The notes: generated from the sequence alone by a model not told the origin. Positions 51,805 through 60,944 are shown, counted from the stretch's first letter. The stretch is DNA of 64,000 bases from Eggerthia catenaformis OT 569 = DSM 20559 (GCF_000340375.1 NZ_KB446646.1:417150-481149); one strand, 5' to 3'. Translations and numbers: made by a program.

Positions 51805-52384
51805 TAATGTTCTGATTATTTCTTGCAGTCTGCTTCATAATTATATTCATACAGAGATGTTTGTTAAGTCAATGCATACAATGCTTACCGGTGAAATTAA
51901 AAATGTTGATATCAGGGATGTTCATTGTTTTGATATTAGCAGCTTCAGTCAGTATGATACAGTCTTATTTATTTATGAGCTTTCTATGGGGACTTTACCT
52001 TCTGTTGCGATTACATTATTAAAACAGTTGGAAACTGTTTTAAAACATGCTGATATTTACTGTATTGCAGCTACTGATCTTTATGAACCGGAAGCGTGTG
52101 AGATTTCCTGCCGTCAGCTTGAGAGATGGGCACAACTTAATCATCTTAATTATATGGGTTCTTTAATGATTGGCAGTCTTTATCTTCAGAATTATCTTTC
52201 TATTCGAATGGTTACTAAAGCTTATTTAAAAAGACTTTCTAAAGCTATCAAAGAGAATTCTCAAATAAGTCTTCAGACAACTTGTTTTTCAATGAAACAG
52301 TTTATGAAATTGGGAAATATTTATTGGAAAAAAGAAATCAAAAAGAAACAGAAAGAGCTTTTTAAGAAAATGAAAAATCAGTGA
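51794..52384 (+). CDS. Flavodoxin-fold partner protein, NADPH-dependent FMN reductase-like
   Basis: A 196-residue protein that starts as a flavodoxin-like fold (NVLIISCSLLHNYIHTEMFVKS; YDTVLFIYELSMGTLPSVAITLLKQLE) but lacks a clear T/S-x-T-G-x-T phosphate loop. A basic tail (KKEIKKKQKELFKKMKNQ) ends it. ATG 51794 or 51797, behind GGAGGTG, inside the end of the preceding gene. The two probably act together. Confidence 0.55.
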   Translation: MMNNNVLIISCSLLHNYIHTEMFVKSMHTMLTGEIKNVDIRDVHCFDISSFSQYDTVLFIYELSMGTLPSVAITLLKQLETVLKHADIYCIAATDLYEPEACEISCRQLERWAQLNHLNYMGSLMIGSLYLQNYLSIRMVTKAYLKRLSKAIKENSQISLQTTCFSMKQFMKLGNIYWKKEIKKKQKELFKKMKNQ

Positions 52385-52403
52385 TAAATTCATGGCTTTT
52401 TTC

Positions 52404-52432
52404 TTGAATGAATGTTTAACTTTTGTTATAAT
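52404..52432 (+). promoter_or_regulatory. Promoter of the HU gene
   Basis: TTGAAT (52404-52409), 17 bases, TATAAT (52427-52432). Confidence 0.8.
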
Positions 52433-52458
52433 TTCATAGTATTAAATAGGGGGACAAA

Positions 52459-52731
52459 ATGAATAAAAAAGAATTAGTGGAGATTGTTTCAGTTAAGCAT
52501 GATCTTACAAAAAAAGAAGCAGATATCTTAGTGGATACTGTATTTGATACAATGATAGAAACTATGATGAATGGAGAAAAAGTACTGATTTCAGGTTTTG
52601 GAACATTTAAAGTGAATGAAAGAAAGGCTAGAAAAGGTGTTTCACCAAAGACAAAAGAAGCTATTCTTATTCCGGAAAGCAGAACGATTACTTTTAAGCC
52701 AAGCAATAAACTGAAAGATGCTATGAATTAA
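52459..52731 (+). CDS. hup: DNA-binding protein HU
   Basis: A 90-residue nucleoid protein: KKELVEIVSVKHDLTKKEAD helix pair, GEKVLISGFGTFKVNERKAR and the beta-arm region KGVSPKTKEAILIPESRTITFKPS. The arm lacks the usual RNPxT sequence (it reads KGVSPKT), a modest divergence. Strong promoter, GGGGGA ribosome site and a terminator suggest high monocistronic expression. Confidence 0.94.
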   Translation: MNKKELVEIVSVKHDLTKKEADILVDTVFDTMIETMMNGEKVLISGFGTFKVNERKARKGVSPKTKEAILIPESRTITFKPSNKLKDAMN

Positions 52732-52743
52732 GCATCTTTTTTC
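52714..52743 (+). terminator. Terminator after hup
   Basis: A 9-bp stem (aaagatgct), 8-base loop, T run. It overlaps the stop codon. Confidence 0.82.
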
Positions 52744-52795
52744 ATATTGAGTTCATAAAATGTTATTATATTATAGAAGTTAAGAGGTGATTGAT

Positions 52796-53503
52796 ATGTT
52801 GTGGTGGTACTTATATTCAAATCCATATTATTTGTTAGGAACTGTATTTGTTGGTATTGCTATGATCTTTTCTTTATATGCACAAACTAAGGTGAGAAAT
52901 GCCTATACTAAATATCGTATGGTAAGGAATCATTTGAATATGACAGGAGCACAGGTAGCTAGAGAAATATTAGATGCTAATGGGATGAGAGATGTTCCCG
53001 TACAGATGGTTTCAGGAGAGTTAACTGATCATTTTGATCCTAGAAAAAGAACGGTTAATTTATCAGCAGATATTTATCAGGGAACATCTATTTCTTCTAT
53101 GGCTATTGCTGCTCATGAATGTGGACATGCTATTCAGTGGCATAAGAATTGGGGACCAATTAAATTTAGAGATAGATTGGCTCCTTTATGCTCAGTCAGT
53201 AATACTCTTGGCTGGGTGGCTATTATGATTGGTTTAATAATGGGTCATACTAGAATAGCTTGGATAGGATTTTTCCTGATGCTTGGTATTTTGCTGTTTC
53301 AGCTTGTGACTTTACCGGTTGAATTTGATGCTTCTAAAAGAGGATTAGAGATATTGGAAGGACATTACTTATATGCTGATGAAACAGATCAGGCTAGATA
53401 TGTTTTATCAGGAGCGGCTTTAACTTATGTTGCTGCTACATTTGCTACAATAGCTTCATTATTAAGAATATTTCTTTTGATTAATTCTTCGAATCGTGAT
53501 TAA
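52796..53503 (+). CDS. Zinc metallopeptidase, YugP family
   Basis: A 235-residue membrane protein of the PF04298 family: an N-terminal hydrophobic helix, MTGAQVAREILDANGM, DHFDPRKRTVNLS, the zinc site AAHECGHAIQW (HExxH-type), then two to three membrane segments and EFDASKRGLEIL. ATG 52796 follows GAGGTGA; a GTG at 52787 is inside that site. The substrate is unknown; it may process membrane proteins. Confidence 0.9.
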   Translation: MLWWYLYSNPYYLLGTVFVGIAMIFSLYAQTKVRNAYTKYRMVRNHLNMTGAQVAREILDANGMRDVPVQMVSGELTDHFDPRKRTVNLSADIYQGTSISSMAIAAHECGHAIQWHKNWGPIKFRDRLAPLCSVSNTLGWVAIMIGLIMGHTRIAWIGFFLMLGILLFQLVTLPVEFDASKRGLEILEGHYLYADETDQARYVLSGAALTYVAATFATIASLLRIFLLINSSNRD

Positions 53504-53525
53504 AGAGCTAAAAGCTCTTTTTTTG
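53501..53525 (+). terminator. Terminator after the metallopeptidase gene
   Basis: An 8-bp stem (aaagagct), AAA loop, long T run. It overlaps the stop codon. Confidence 0.88.
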
Positions 53526-53538
53526 TTCTTTAATTATA

Positions 53539-53547
53539 TGTTATACT
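53539..53547 (+). promoter_or_regulatory. Extended -10 promoter for the ypmB-like/dnaD/nth operon
   Basis: TGTTATACT (TGnTATACT); no strong -35. Confidence 0.5.
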
Positions 53548-53569
53548 ATTGAATGAATTGAGGGATATT

Positions 53570-54055
53570 ATGGAAATGAAAAAACAGAAAAACTATTTAT
53601 TTAGAATTATTGTTACAATTTTAATTATTCTTTTTATGATTGTTTCATTCTATACTTTTAATGTTCATATTCCTTATGTTAATCATCAGAAAGATTTAAT
53701 ACAGGTAAGAGATAAGATTATTAGAGATAATCATTTAAACTATGATGGTTATTTTAATGCTTATGACCGAGAGAAGACAATTTATATTATCAAGGTTAAA
53801 GAAAATAATGCATCAGTCTATCAGGCTTATGATTATAATTATAAGATATTAAAAAGCTATCAGGGAACATCAGCATCTAAAAACTTTGTAAAGAGTCAGA
53901 TAAAAAAGAAATATAAAGTTGATGTTTCTAATATTAATATTGGTTATGAGAATGATAAATTTTTATATTATGGTTCATATCAGACAGATAATCATTTATA
54001 TTACTATTATTATTCATTTGAAGATGGAACTTTTATAAAGGAGTATATTTTATAA
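53570..54055 (+). CDS. YpmB-like membrane-anchored protein (DUF5590)
   Basis: A 161-residue protein with one N-terminal membrane helix (about residues 10-33) and an extracellular PepSY-like region that is rich in Tyr and Lys. The match to YpmB is weak in sequence, but the position immediately before dnaD and nth, near ponA and recU, is that of B. subtilis ypmB. ATG 53570 follows GAGGGAT. It overlaps dnaD by one base. Confidence 0.65.
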   Translation: MEMKKQKNYLFRIIVTILIILFMIVSFYTFNVHIPYVNHQKDLIQVRDKIIRDNHLNYDGYFNAYDREKTIYIIKVKENNASVYQAYDYNYKILKSYQGTSASKNFVKSQIKKKYKVDVSNINIGYENDKFLYYGSYQTDNHLYYYYYSFEDGTFIKEYIL

Positions 54056-54633
54056 TGGACTTACTACAATATGACTGTATAAATTTTAAGAAACTTCTTA
54101 TTCTTAAGAGTAAAGAAATAGAATTGGAAGATCATGAAGTTTATATATTACTTATTATGATGACAGTAAAGGAAATGGGGATTAAGATTATTACGCCATC
54201 AGTTATTTCTCGTTATTCTTCATTGCCTCTTAAACAGATAGATGAGATTATGCTTAAGCTAATTAATGCTCATTATTTAGATCGTCAGAATGGGGTACTA
54301 GAATTTAATCCTTTATATCAGAAATTATTAAATATTAAGACTGAAGAAAAACAGGAAAAGAATCTGATTGCTGAATTTGAAGACTGGATGGGAAGAGCGT
54401 TATCTGCTACAGAAATTGAATTTATTAATACTTATAAAAGAGATGGCTATGATGATCAGATGATTATAGATGCTAAAAATGAAGCAGTAAAAAGTAATGT
54501 ACGTAATTTCAGATATGTTGATAAGATACTTGATAACTGGAGACATTATGGTAAGAAAATGAGAAAAGAAATTAAGGATGAGAAAGAAGTTGACAGTATG
54601 ATTGCTGATTATAAGTGGTGGGATGATGAATAA
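54055..54633 (+). CDS. dnaD: DnaD-domain replication initiation/restart protein
   Basis: A 192-residue protein with an N-terminal winged-helix dimerisation part (LEDHEVYILLIMMTVKEMG; PLKQIDEIMLKLINAHYL) and a C-terminal DnaB_2 domain ending FRYVDKILDNWR, the family motif that binds DNA. DnaD loads helicase with DnaB and DnaI in low-GC Gram-positives. Located directly before nth as in B. subtilis. Confidence 0.88.
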   Translation: MDLLQYDCINFKKLLILKSKEIELEDHEVYILLIMMTVKEMGIKIITPSVISRYSSLPLKQIDEIMLKLINAHYLDRQNGVLEFNPLYQKLLNIKTEEKQEKNLIAEFEDWMGRALSATEIEFINTYKRDGYDDQMIIDAKNEAVKSNVRNFRYVDKILDNWRHYGKKMRKEIKDEKEVDSMIADYKWWDDE

Positions 54634-55270
54634 AGAAACATTAGAAAGAATTTTAGAAACATGGGATACGATGTTTCCTGATGCAAAATGTGAATTAACT
54701 CATAGTAATCCATTAGAACTTTTAATTGCCGTGATGCTTTCAGCACAGACAACGGATGCTGCTGTTAATAAAGTAACACCGGCTTTATTTGAAGCTTATC
54801 ATAGTGCAAAAGATTATGCATGTGCAGATATTAATGATTTACAGAGATATATTAAAAGAATAGGCTTATATCGTAATAAAGCTAAGAATATTCAGGCAAT
54901 GTGTCAGGTATTAATAAATGATTATCAGGGTGTGGTACCATCCGTTATGGAAGAATTAATAGATTTGCCGGGAGTAGGACGTAAAACAGCTAATGTAGTA
55001 TTAGCTGATGCTTTCAATATTCCGGGAATAGCTGTAGATACTCATGTGACAAGAATTGCTAAGAGATTAAAATTCTGTTACTTAAAGGATAATGTAGGAA
55101 CAATTGAGAAGAAATTAAGAAAAAAGATACCTCAGGATCGATGGATTAAAAGTCATCATCAAATGATCTTTTTTGGACGCTATCACTGTAAAGCAATTAA
55201 TCCTCATTGTTATGAATGTCCATTAATTGATATTTGCAGAGAAAAGAATAAGAAATTAAAAAGAAACTGA
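54626..55270 (+). CDS. nth: Endonuclease III
   Basis: A bifunctional DNA glycosylase/AP lyase for oxidised pyrimidines. Its 214 residues have AQTTDAAVNKVTP, HhH LPGVGRKTANVVLADAF with the catalytic Lys, the catalytic Asp in AVDTHVTRIA, and a 4Fe-4S site C-x6-C-x2-C-x5-C (CKAINPHCYECPLIDIC). The start is ATG 54626 or 54623; both overlap the end of dnaD. Confidence 0.94.
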   Translation: MNKETLERILETWDTMFPDAKCELTHSNPLELLIAVMLSAQTTDAAVNKVTPALFEAYHSAKDYACADINDLQRYIKRIGLYRNKAKNIQAMCQVLINDYQGVVPSVMEELIDLPGVGRKTANVVLADAFNIPGIAVDTHVTRIAKRLKFCYLKDNVGTIEKKLRKKIPQDRWIKSHHQMIFFGRYHCKAINPHCYECPLIDICREKNKKLKRN

Positions 55271-55290
55271 CAATCTATCAGTTTCTTTTT
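55261..55290. terminator. Bidirectional terminator between nth and the PBP gene
   Basis: A 10-bp stem (aagaaactga), 7-base loop, T run on the plus side and an A-rich flank on the other. Confidence 0.8.
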
Positions 55291-55294
55291 ATTA

Positions 55295-57946
55295 TTATGC
55301 AGCAACCGTAAAGGTAAAGCTGCCTAATTCTTTTGTATTAGTTCCATCACTTTCAATGATTTTAACATTATAATTTGATCCTTTAGGAAGCTGTGTGAAT
55401 GAAACAGTATTTCCGGCATCAATAGTCTTGCTGACTGTTGCACCACCACTCATTTCAAAGATTATCTTGTGTCCTTTAGGACCGGAAGTGGTGAAAGTAA
55501 TCTCATCATTTGAGATAGTACTGCCGCTGGAAACCGATGAACCCTTACTTTTAGCACTATAAGTAGCTGTTCCTAATTCAGTTTTTATTTCTTTGGTAGT
55601 TACTGATGTAGAGATTTTATTTGATGTACTGCCATCATTAGCCCATGCATAACATCCGGTAATAGTATAGGTAGTATTAGATTTAGCATCAAAACTTATT
55701 GTTCCTGATGACGATGTCAGATTTTTGGTAGCTATCAGCTGAGAGCCGTTATAAATCTGTACTTTATAGATTAAATCATCATATGCTGTAGAACCTGTAT
55801 AATCAGCAAATTTAACTTCCAGTTGTCCCTGATTATTAATAGTAGCGGTAAATGATTTTAAATCATCCAGTTTAGCCGCTTTAACAGACTGATCGCTTCC
55901 GCTAGGACCATGGCCTTTTGTAAACCATGCTGTACCAATACGAGAAAGAGGTGTTGTTGGACTTGGTGAAACATAAGGGTAAATACCTTTAATATATTTA
56001 GCTTCATAGACTGTATCCGGAGTTTCATAAGATCCTTTTGTCTTACTATGGAGAAGACGACCTATCTGAGCAGCTATCTTACGAGACTCATTCTGACCGG
56101 AACGAATATACTTATGTTTAGAATTTTGTATTGATTCAGGATATCCATTCCATGTTGACCATGAATAAGTAGGATTAAAGCAGCAGAACCAGTTATCTTT
56201 TGCAGCTCCATCAGGAATGCCTTTCTTACCTCCATGAGTACTTGTTCCGGTTTTAGCGCCAATCTCATCACCAATACTATTAACAAGAGAATAGCTGCCG
56301 GAATATGTTTTAACAATACTTGTTAAAATTGTTCGCATCAGGAAAGCAGAAGATGAAGAATAAACCTGTTTAGCATTTTCCTGTGCTTTCTGATCTAAAT
56401 AAATTGTTTCACCGGTAGTATTAATCACAATCTTTTCAACTGTATGGGGTTCAATATATTTTCCACCATTCACAATAGTAGCATAAGCAGCAGCTTGTTG
56501 CATAGGAGTAGTTCCATCAATCCATCCGCCGATGGCATAAGATGCTGAAAATTTATTAGGAGATGATAATGCACTATCAGTATATCCAAGCTCTTTCATA
56601 TAATTAATGATCTTTGTAACACCTTCTTTTTTGATAACCTCATTATAAGTATTAATAGCCGCTAAGTTCCATGAATGACCCAGTGCATCATAAAGGGAAA
56701 CATTTCCATGATAACGTCTATCCCAGTTTTGAGGATTCCATGAGCCGGAAGTATACTGGTTGTCATTAACCAGATGACCGGTTGAATAATAAAGATGTTC
56801 AAAGGCTGGAATATAATCAAGAATAGGCTTGATTGAAGAACCCGGTTGATGTCTCATGGTTGTGCCATAGTTATGATAATTAGCGGCTGTACCATAGTTA
56901 CGTCCGCCCATAATACCAACAACACGACCTGTTTTATTTTCCTGCACAACACTTCCTGCCTGCATATCAATATCAGAATATCGGTATTTCTTGCCTGAAG
57001 CAATATTATCTAATTCTGTCTGTATTGTCCGATCCATATAAGTATAAATAGTCATATTCGTTTTATTTGGATCATAATGAGTTTTAGATTTTATTTCCTC
57101 AGTAACTCTATCTACATAAGCAGCATAATCTTTAGTGCTTTTTAATGGATTAGAATCTAAAGTGTTCTCGACCGGAATCTGCTGAGTCTCATTTTTCTGC
57201 TTCTCTGTAATATAGCCATGCTGATGCATAAGACTTAAGATAATGTTTCTTCTCTTTTGAGCTTTCTTTAGATCATAGAAAGGATCATAATAGACAGGAG
57301 AATTGATAGTACCGGCTAATAAGGCGGCTTCGGGTAGAGTTAACTGTGAAGGATTCTTATTAAAATAATAATAGCTGGCTGCATAAATACCCACTGTATT
57401 AGGACTTCTGCCAAAATAAATCTTATTCAGATAAAGCTCCATGATTTTCTCTTTAGAAGTCAGACGAGTTGCCTGAGTGGAAAGAATAACTTCACCGATT
57501 TTTCTTTGCAGTGTTTTCTCCTCAGCCGGATAATAAGTCTTTTTGATCAGCTGTTGGGTAATAGTACTGCCACCGGCATTAATTTTTCCTGCAAAAAGAT
57601 TTGTAAACATGGCTTTGATTATTCTTGGTAAATCAAAGCCATCATGGATAAAGAAACGGGAATCTTCTGCTGCTATGACAGCATCAACTAAAACTTCAGG
57701 TATATTCTCGTATTTAACATATTTTCCTGATGCTCCGCCATAGGTATAATAACTTTTGCCATCAGAAGCAATCAGCTGAGAGTATGAAGTTGCAGTTAGC
57801 TTCTTGATATCAAAATCTTTAATTTGCTTGTAGACAGTGAATCCTAAATAGAATCCTGAACCGACCAAAGCAACAACAATAATCAGAATAATACTTTTTA
57901 TAATTCTGCTTCTGGTTATCAGACTGGTTTTCTTTTTAACTTTCAT
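55295..57946 (-). CDS. ponA: Class A penicillin-binding protein 1A
   Basis: A bifunctional peptidoglycan synthase, 883 residues. A cytoplasmic basic tip, one membrane helix (about 16-38), a GT51 transglycosylase domain (AAEDSRFFIHDGFD, GGSTITQQLIKKTY, KIMELYLNKIYFGR), then a transpeptidase with SSIK (near 370), SWN and KTG (near 565). The C-terminal 200 residues are Ser/Thr-rich beta-type repeats resembling fibronectin III, as in other Firmicutes PBP1. It overlaps recU by 11 bases, the conserved recU-ponA pair. Confidence 0.95.
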   Translation of the reverse strand: MKVKKKTSLITRSRIIKSIILIIVVALVGSGFYLGFTVYKQIKDFDIKKLTATSYSQLIASDGKSYYTYGGASGKYVKYENIPEVLVDAVIAAEDSRFFIHDGFDLPRIIKAMFTNLFAGKINAGGSTITQQLIKKTYYPAEEKTLQRKIGEVILSTQATRLTSKEKIMELYLNKIYFGRSPNTVGIYAASYYYFNKNPSQLTLPEAALLAGTINSPVYYDPFYDLKKAQKRRNIILSLMHQHGYITEKQKNETQQIPVENTLDSNPLKSTKDYAAYVDRVTEEIKSKTHYDPNKTNMTIYTYMDRTIQTELDNIASGKKYRYSDIDMQAGSVVQENKTGRVVGIMGGRNYGTAANYHNYGTTMRHQPGSSIKPILDYIPAFEHLYYSTGHLVNDNQYTSGSWNPQNWDRRYHGNVSLYDALGHSWNLAAINTYNEVIKKEGVTKIINYMKELGYTDSALSSPNKFSASYAIGGWIDGTTPMQQAAAYATIVNGGKYIEPHTVEKIVINTTGETIYLDQKAQENAKQVYSSSSAFLMRTILTSIVKTYSGSYSLVNSIGDEIGAKTGTSTHGGKKGIPDGAAKDNWFCCFNPTYSWSTWNGYPESIQNSKHKYIRSGQNESRKIAAQIGRLLHSKTKGSYETPDTVYEAKYIKGIYPYVSPSPTTPLSRIGTAWFTKGHGPSGSDQSVKAAKLDDLKSFTATINNQGQLEVKFADYTGSTAYDDLIYKVQIYNGSQLIATKNLTSSSGTISFDAKSNTTYTITGCYAWANDGSTSNKISTSVTTKEIKTELGTATYSAKSKGSSVSSGSTISNDEITFTTSGPKGHKIIFEMSGGATVSKTIDAGNTVSFTQLPKGSNYNVKIIESDGTNTKELGSFTFTVAA

Positions 57947-58532
57947 GAGATGACCTCCTTAAATAAAACTCATCTACAATTTTAAGATAATCTAAACGAG
58001 GGGCATAGCTCTGCTTTATCAGATGTCCCATTTTTTTGATAAAATCATAACTCAGATGTCTAGGTGACTTTTGGTAATAATGATTAATCATATAGGATGC
58101 ATCAAGCAAATAAACCTCATCAAGAGAAGTAAATGCAATAATAAGAAAGGCGATACCGCCATGATCTTTAATATGCTTTAGGTGTTCAACCTGGTGATCA
58201 GCAATATTTGCAAAAGGAAATCTATTCTTAAATTTTGTTTCCTTTGCTTCAAAATCAATATAACAACCTTTATATAATCCATTATAATCAGTAGTAGAAG
58301 GTTTACGATAATAAGCTTCTGTAATTTTAGCGGCTGTACGAACCGGATATTCTACTTTGACAATCTGAATAGGTGTCGGCTTCTTATAGATGACTGCTAA
58401 ATCATGATCAAGATAATATTGATTGCTTTCACTAATAGCCTCTTCAAGATTCATACCACGTCCAGCAGTATAATGCTTATCATGATTTAGGGGATTATCT
58501 AAAACTATATTTTTCTTATTAGGGTAGTGCAT
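57936..58532 (-). CDS. recU: Holliday junction resolvase RecU
   Basis: A 198-residue nuclease that resolves recombination junctions: NKGCYIDF-like segment YKGCYIDFEAKETKFKNRFPF carries the PD-(D/E)xK active site, and NIADHQVEHLKHI follows. ATG 58532 is chosen because the minus-strand GAGGAG abuts the alternative ATG 58538. It is coupled to the PBP gene downstream. Confidence 0.93.
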   Translation of the reverse strand: MHYPNKKNIVLDNPLNHDKHYTAGRGMNLEEAISESNQYYLDHDLAVIYKKPTPIQIVKVEYPVRTAAKITEAYYRKPSTTDYNGLYKGCYIDFEAKETKFKNRFPFANIADHQVEHLKHIKDHGGIAFLIIAFTSLDEVYLLDASYMINHYYQKSPRHLSYDFIKKMGHLIKQSYAPRLDYLKIVDEFYLRRSSHES

Positions 58533-58551
58533 ATTCATCTCCTCTTTTAGT

Positions 58552-58559
58552 ATTATATC
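58552..58559 (-). promoter_or_regulatory. Extended -10 promoter for recU-ponA
   Basis: On the minus strand, TGATATAAT (TATAAT at 58557-58552); no clear -35. Confidence 0.5.
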
Positions 58560-58617
58560 ATAATGTGAGTGAAAGGCTACAAAAAGTAGAATGAAGAATA
58601 GAAAGACTTATTTTTCC

Positions 58618-58645
58618 TTGCATTATTTTTTAATTTTTGTACAAT
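58618..58645 (+). promoter_or_regulatory. Promoter of gpsB (and possibly rnpB)
   Basis: TTGCAT (58618-58623), 16 bases, TACAAT (58640-58645). Confidence 0.55.
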
Positions 58646-58667
58646 ATTTAAGAGGAGATGATTTAAT

Positions 58668-58997
58668 ATGGAAAATAAAATCGTTCTTAGTCCCAAAAAA
58701 ATATTAAATAAACAGTTCGAAATTACATTTAAAGGATATAGTGCTGATGAGGTTGATCATTTTTTAGATGTTGTTGCTGCTGATTATACAAATTTTGCTG
58801 CAATGCTTAATGAGTCATATGAAGAAATTGAATCATTGCAGACTCAATTAAGTAAAATGAAGGAACAGCTGGAAACTGTTTCTAAAACGGAACAGGAAGA
58901 GAAAACACGTGTAACTGAAGCTAATTTAAATAGTAATATTGATTTATTAAGAAGACTTTCTCAATTGGAAAAGGAAGTCTACAATAAAAAAGATTAA
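58668..58997 (+). CDS. gpsB: Cell cycle/cell-wall regulator GpsB
   Basis: A 109-residue DivIVA-like coiled-coil protein: the membrane-binding N terminus ILNKQFEITFKGYSADEVDHFLD and a long coiled coil. GpsB links PBP1 to division in Firmicutes; its neighbours recU/ponA and rnpB are the same as in B. subtilis. Confidence 0.92.
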   Translation: MENKIVLSPKKILNKQFEITFKGYSADEVDHFLDVVAADYTNFAAMLNESYEEIESLQTQLSKMKEQLETVSKTEQEEKTRVTEANLNSNIDLLRRLSQLEKEVYNKKD

Positions 58998-59000
58998 GAA

Positions 59001-59324
59001 GATGTCTGCGAGAATCAATCGCTAGAAATAGAGGAAAGTCCGTGCTATCACTGACTGAGATGTCAGTAGTGTGCGTGCCAGACCTAATAAGTCTGGGCTT
59101 AGACGACAGTAGAAGCCTAAGTCGTAAGATAGGGTGTATACTTTAAAGTGCCACAGAGACTATATCTTTGCGAAAGCAAGGGGTGAAAAGAGGTAAACTC
59201 CGCGCGATAGAAACCCAAATTTCGGTAGGGGAGTCTGATAGAAGGAATTCAACTGACATCAGATAGTAAAACTAAGATAAATGATTGATTGAAAAACAGA
59301 ACACGGCTTATCAGAGCAGACTCT
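59001..59324 (+). ncRNA. rnpB: RNase P RNA
   Basis: The catalytic RNA of RNase P, which trims tRNA 5' ends. Conserved pieces are visible: GAGGAAAGTCCGTGCT (about 59031-59046), ACAGAGACTATA, GGGTGAAAAGAGGTAAACTC (59181-59200) and the 3' ACAGAACACGGCTTA (about 59297-59310). The P1 helix is closed by GTCTGC (59004-59009) and GCAGAC (59316-59321). The ends are approximate. It begins a few bases after gpsB and probably shares its transcript. Confidence 0.95.
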
Positions 59325-59328
59325 TTTT

Positions 59329-59350
59329 AACACGATAGTTATCGTGTTTT
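59329..59350 (+). terminator. Terminator after rnpB
   Basis: An 8-bp stem (aacacgat), AGTT loop, then TTTT. Confidence 0.8.
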
Positions 59351-59410
59351 ATATTGTAAAGATTTTTAAATTATGATTTAATTATCATGTTATTATGCGA
59401 GGAGGCAAGC

Positions 59411-60349
59411 ATGAATAATTTAGGAGAACAGATTAAGCAGAAGAGAATAGAAAAAGGCATGTCTATTGAGGATTTATCTAATCGAACGCTATTATCGCCT
59501 GCTATTATAAAAGATATAGAGAATGGAGCTTTTGATCGTTATGAAGGCGATGAAGCTTATGTCAAAATGTATTTAAAAAAGATTTCTGATGCCTTGGATA
59601 TGGATCGTGAAGAAGTCACTCAGAGCTATATTGCCCTGACTGAAGAAATTAAAAAAGAGGAACTTGAAGAGGCAAGAAAAAGAGCGGAAATGCAGGAAGC
59701 TGAAAGAGAAAGCAGACCCAAAAAAGAATTTCATTTTGCGAAACCTTTCTTTACTTCTAAATCTTCTGTTTATGAAGATAAGAGTCATTTGAAGGTTATT
59801 AGAATCGTAATTGTTTTATTATTGATAGTTTTAATTGTGGCAGTAGCATGGATTGGTCTTAATAGTCTAAAGCCTGCTGATAAGACTTATACAAACGGCA
59901 GTGATAAAGTAACCGGTCAGGTAGAAACAAAGAAAAAAGAAAATACACAAAATGAAACTGAAAAGAAAGAAAATACTGAAGAAAAGAATAAAAAAACAGC
60001 TGATAATAAAATAACTTTTACTAGAAACAGCAAGCTTAATTATAATATTAAGTTGCCAAGTGGTAGTGAAGAATTTACTTTTAAGGTCACATTTGGGAAT
60101 CGTACATTTGCTTCATTAAGGGTGAATGGAAAAGCAGTTGCTGATTTTCAGGGAAAAGTTTATTCTGCTTCTCAGGAAGCTCAGGTTAAATTAAAAGTAA
60201 AGGAATTTAAGACATTAACTTTACATTTAGCTAATAATCATGGTACAGTATATTATATTAATGATACTAAAATAACTTTAAGCGATGATGATGAAAAACA
60301 TACAGGGGCAACTGATCTTATTTTAAAGCTGGATATAGTAAATGAGTAA
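59411..60349 (+). CDS. rodZ: RodZ-like HTH membrane protein
   Basis: A 312-residue cell-shape protein: a cytoplasmic HTH_25 domain (LGEQIKQKRIEKGMSIEDLSNRT; YVKMYLKKISDALD), a charged linker, one membrane helix near residues 127-148, a Lys/Glu/Thr-rich extracellular linker and a C-terminal beta domain (DUF4115-like). ATG 59411 follows GAGGAGG. In B. subtilis ymfM (rodZ) also precedes pgsA, cinA and recA. It overlaps pgsA by 8 bases. Confidence 0.88.
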   Translation: MNNLGEQIKQKRIEKGMSIEDLSNRTLLSPAIIKDIENGAFDRYEGDEAYVKMYLKKISDALDMDREEVTQSYIALTEEIKKEELEEARKRAEMQEAERESRPKKEFHFAKPFFTSKSSVYEDKSHLKVIRIVIVLLLIVLIVAVAWIGLNSLKPADKTYTNGSDKVTGQVETKKKENTQNETEKKENTEEKNKKTADNKITFTRNSKLNYNIKLPSGSEEFTFKVTFGNRTFASLRVNGKAVADFQGKVYSASQEAQVKLKVKEFKTLTLHLANNHGTVYYINDTKITLSDDDEKHTGATDLILKLDIVNE

Positions 60350-60944
60350 GATGAATTTACCTAATCGCTTAACAAGTATTCGTTTATTACTGGTTCCTGT
60401 ATTCATCATGATATATTTGTTTGATTTTAGGTATTTTAATATTGATGTTCCGGTTTATGATATCTTAGGAACAAGTTTATCGCTAATAGATATTTTAGCT
60501 GCAATTATTTTTGTAAGTGCTGCAATTACTGATTATTTTGATGGCAAGCTGGCTCGCAGGAAAAATCTTGTAACAACATTCGGTAAATTTATAGATCCGA
60601 TTGCTGATAAGTTGCTTGTTAATTCAGCTCTGATTCTATTAACATATTTTAATAGAATGTCTGTGATTGCATTGCTTATTATGATTTTAAGAGATACATT
60701 TGTTGATGGTATACGCCTAGCCTGTGTTTCTAAGAATGTTGTTCTTCCGGCTAGTATCTATGGAAAAGCAAAAACAATGACACAGATGATTGGTATTACT
60801 TTACTGATTCTAAATAATCCTGTTTTTCATTATTTTAAGATTCCTTTTGCATCAATTGTCATTTGGATAGCTGCTTTCATAAGTGCGCTTTCAGGAGTTG
60901 ATTATTTTGTTAAGAATAAGGGCTATATTATGGAGTCAATGTGA
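60342..60944 (+). CDS. pgsA: CDP-diacylglycerol-glycerol-3-phosphate 3-phosphatidyltransferase
   Basis: Makes phosphatidylglycerol phosphate at the membrane. Its 200 residues have several membrane helices and the CDP-alcohol transferase signature DGxxARxxxxxxxxGxxxDxxxD, seen as DGKLARRKNLVTTFGK followed by FIDPIAD. The substrate glycerol 3-phosphate could come from GpsA encoded upstream. The stop overlaps the cinA start. Confidence 0.94.
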   Translation: MSKMNLPNRLTSIRLLLVPVFIMIYLFDFRYFNIDVPVYDILGTSLSLIDILAAIIFVSAAITDYFDGKLARRKNLVTTFGKFIDPIADKLLVNSALILLTYFNRMSVIALLIMILRDTFVDGIRLACVSKNVVLPASIYGKAKTMTQMIGITLLILNNPVFHYFKIPFASIVIWIAAFISALSGVDYFVKNKGYIMESM

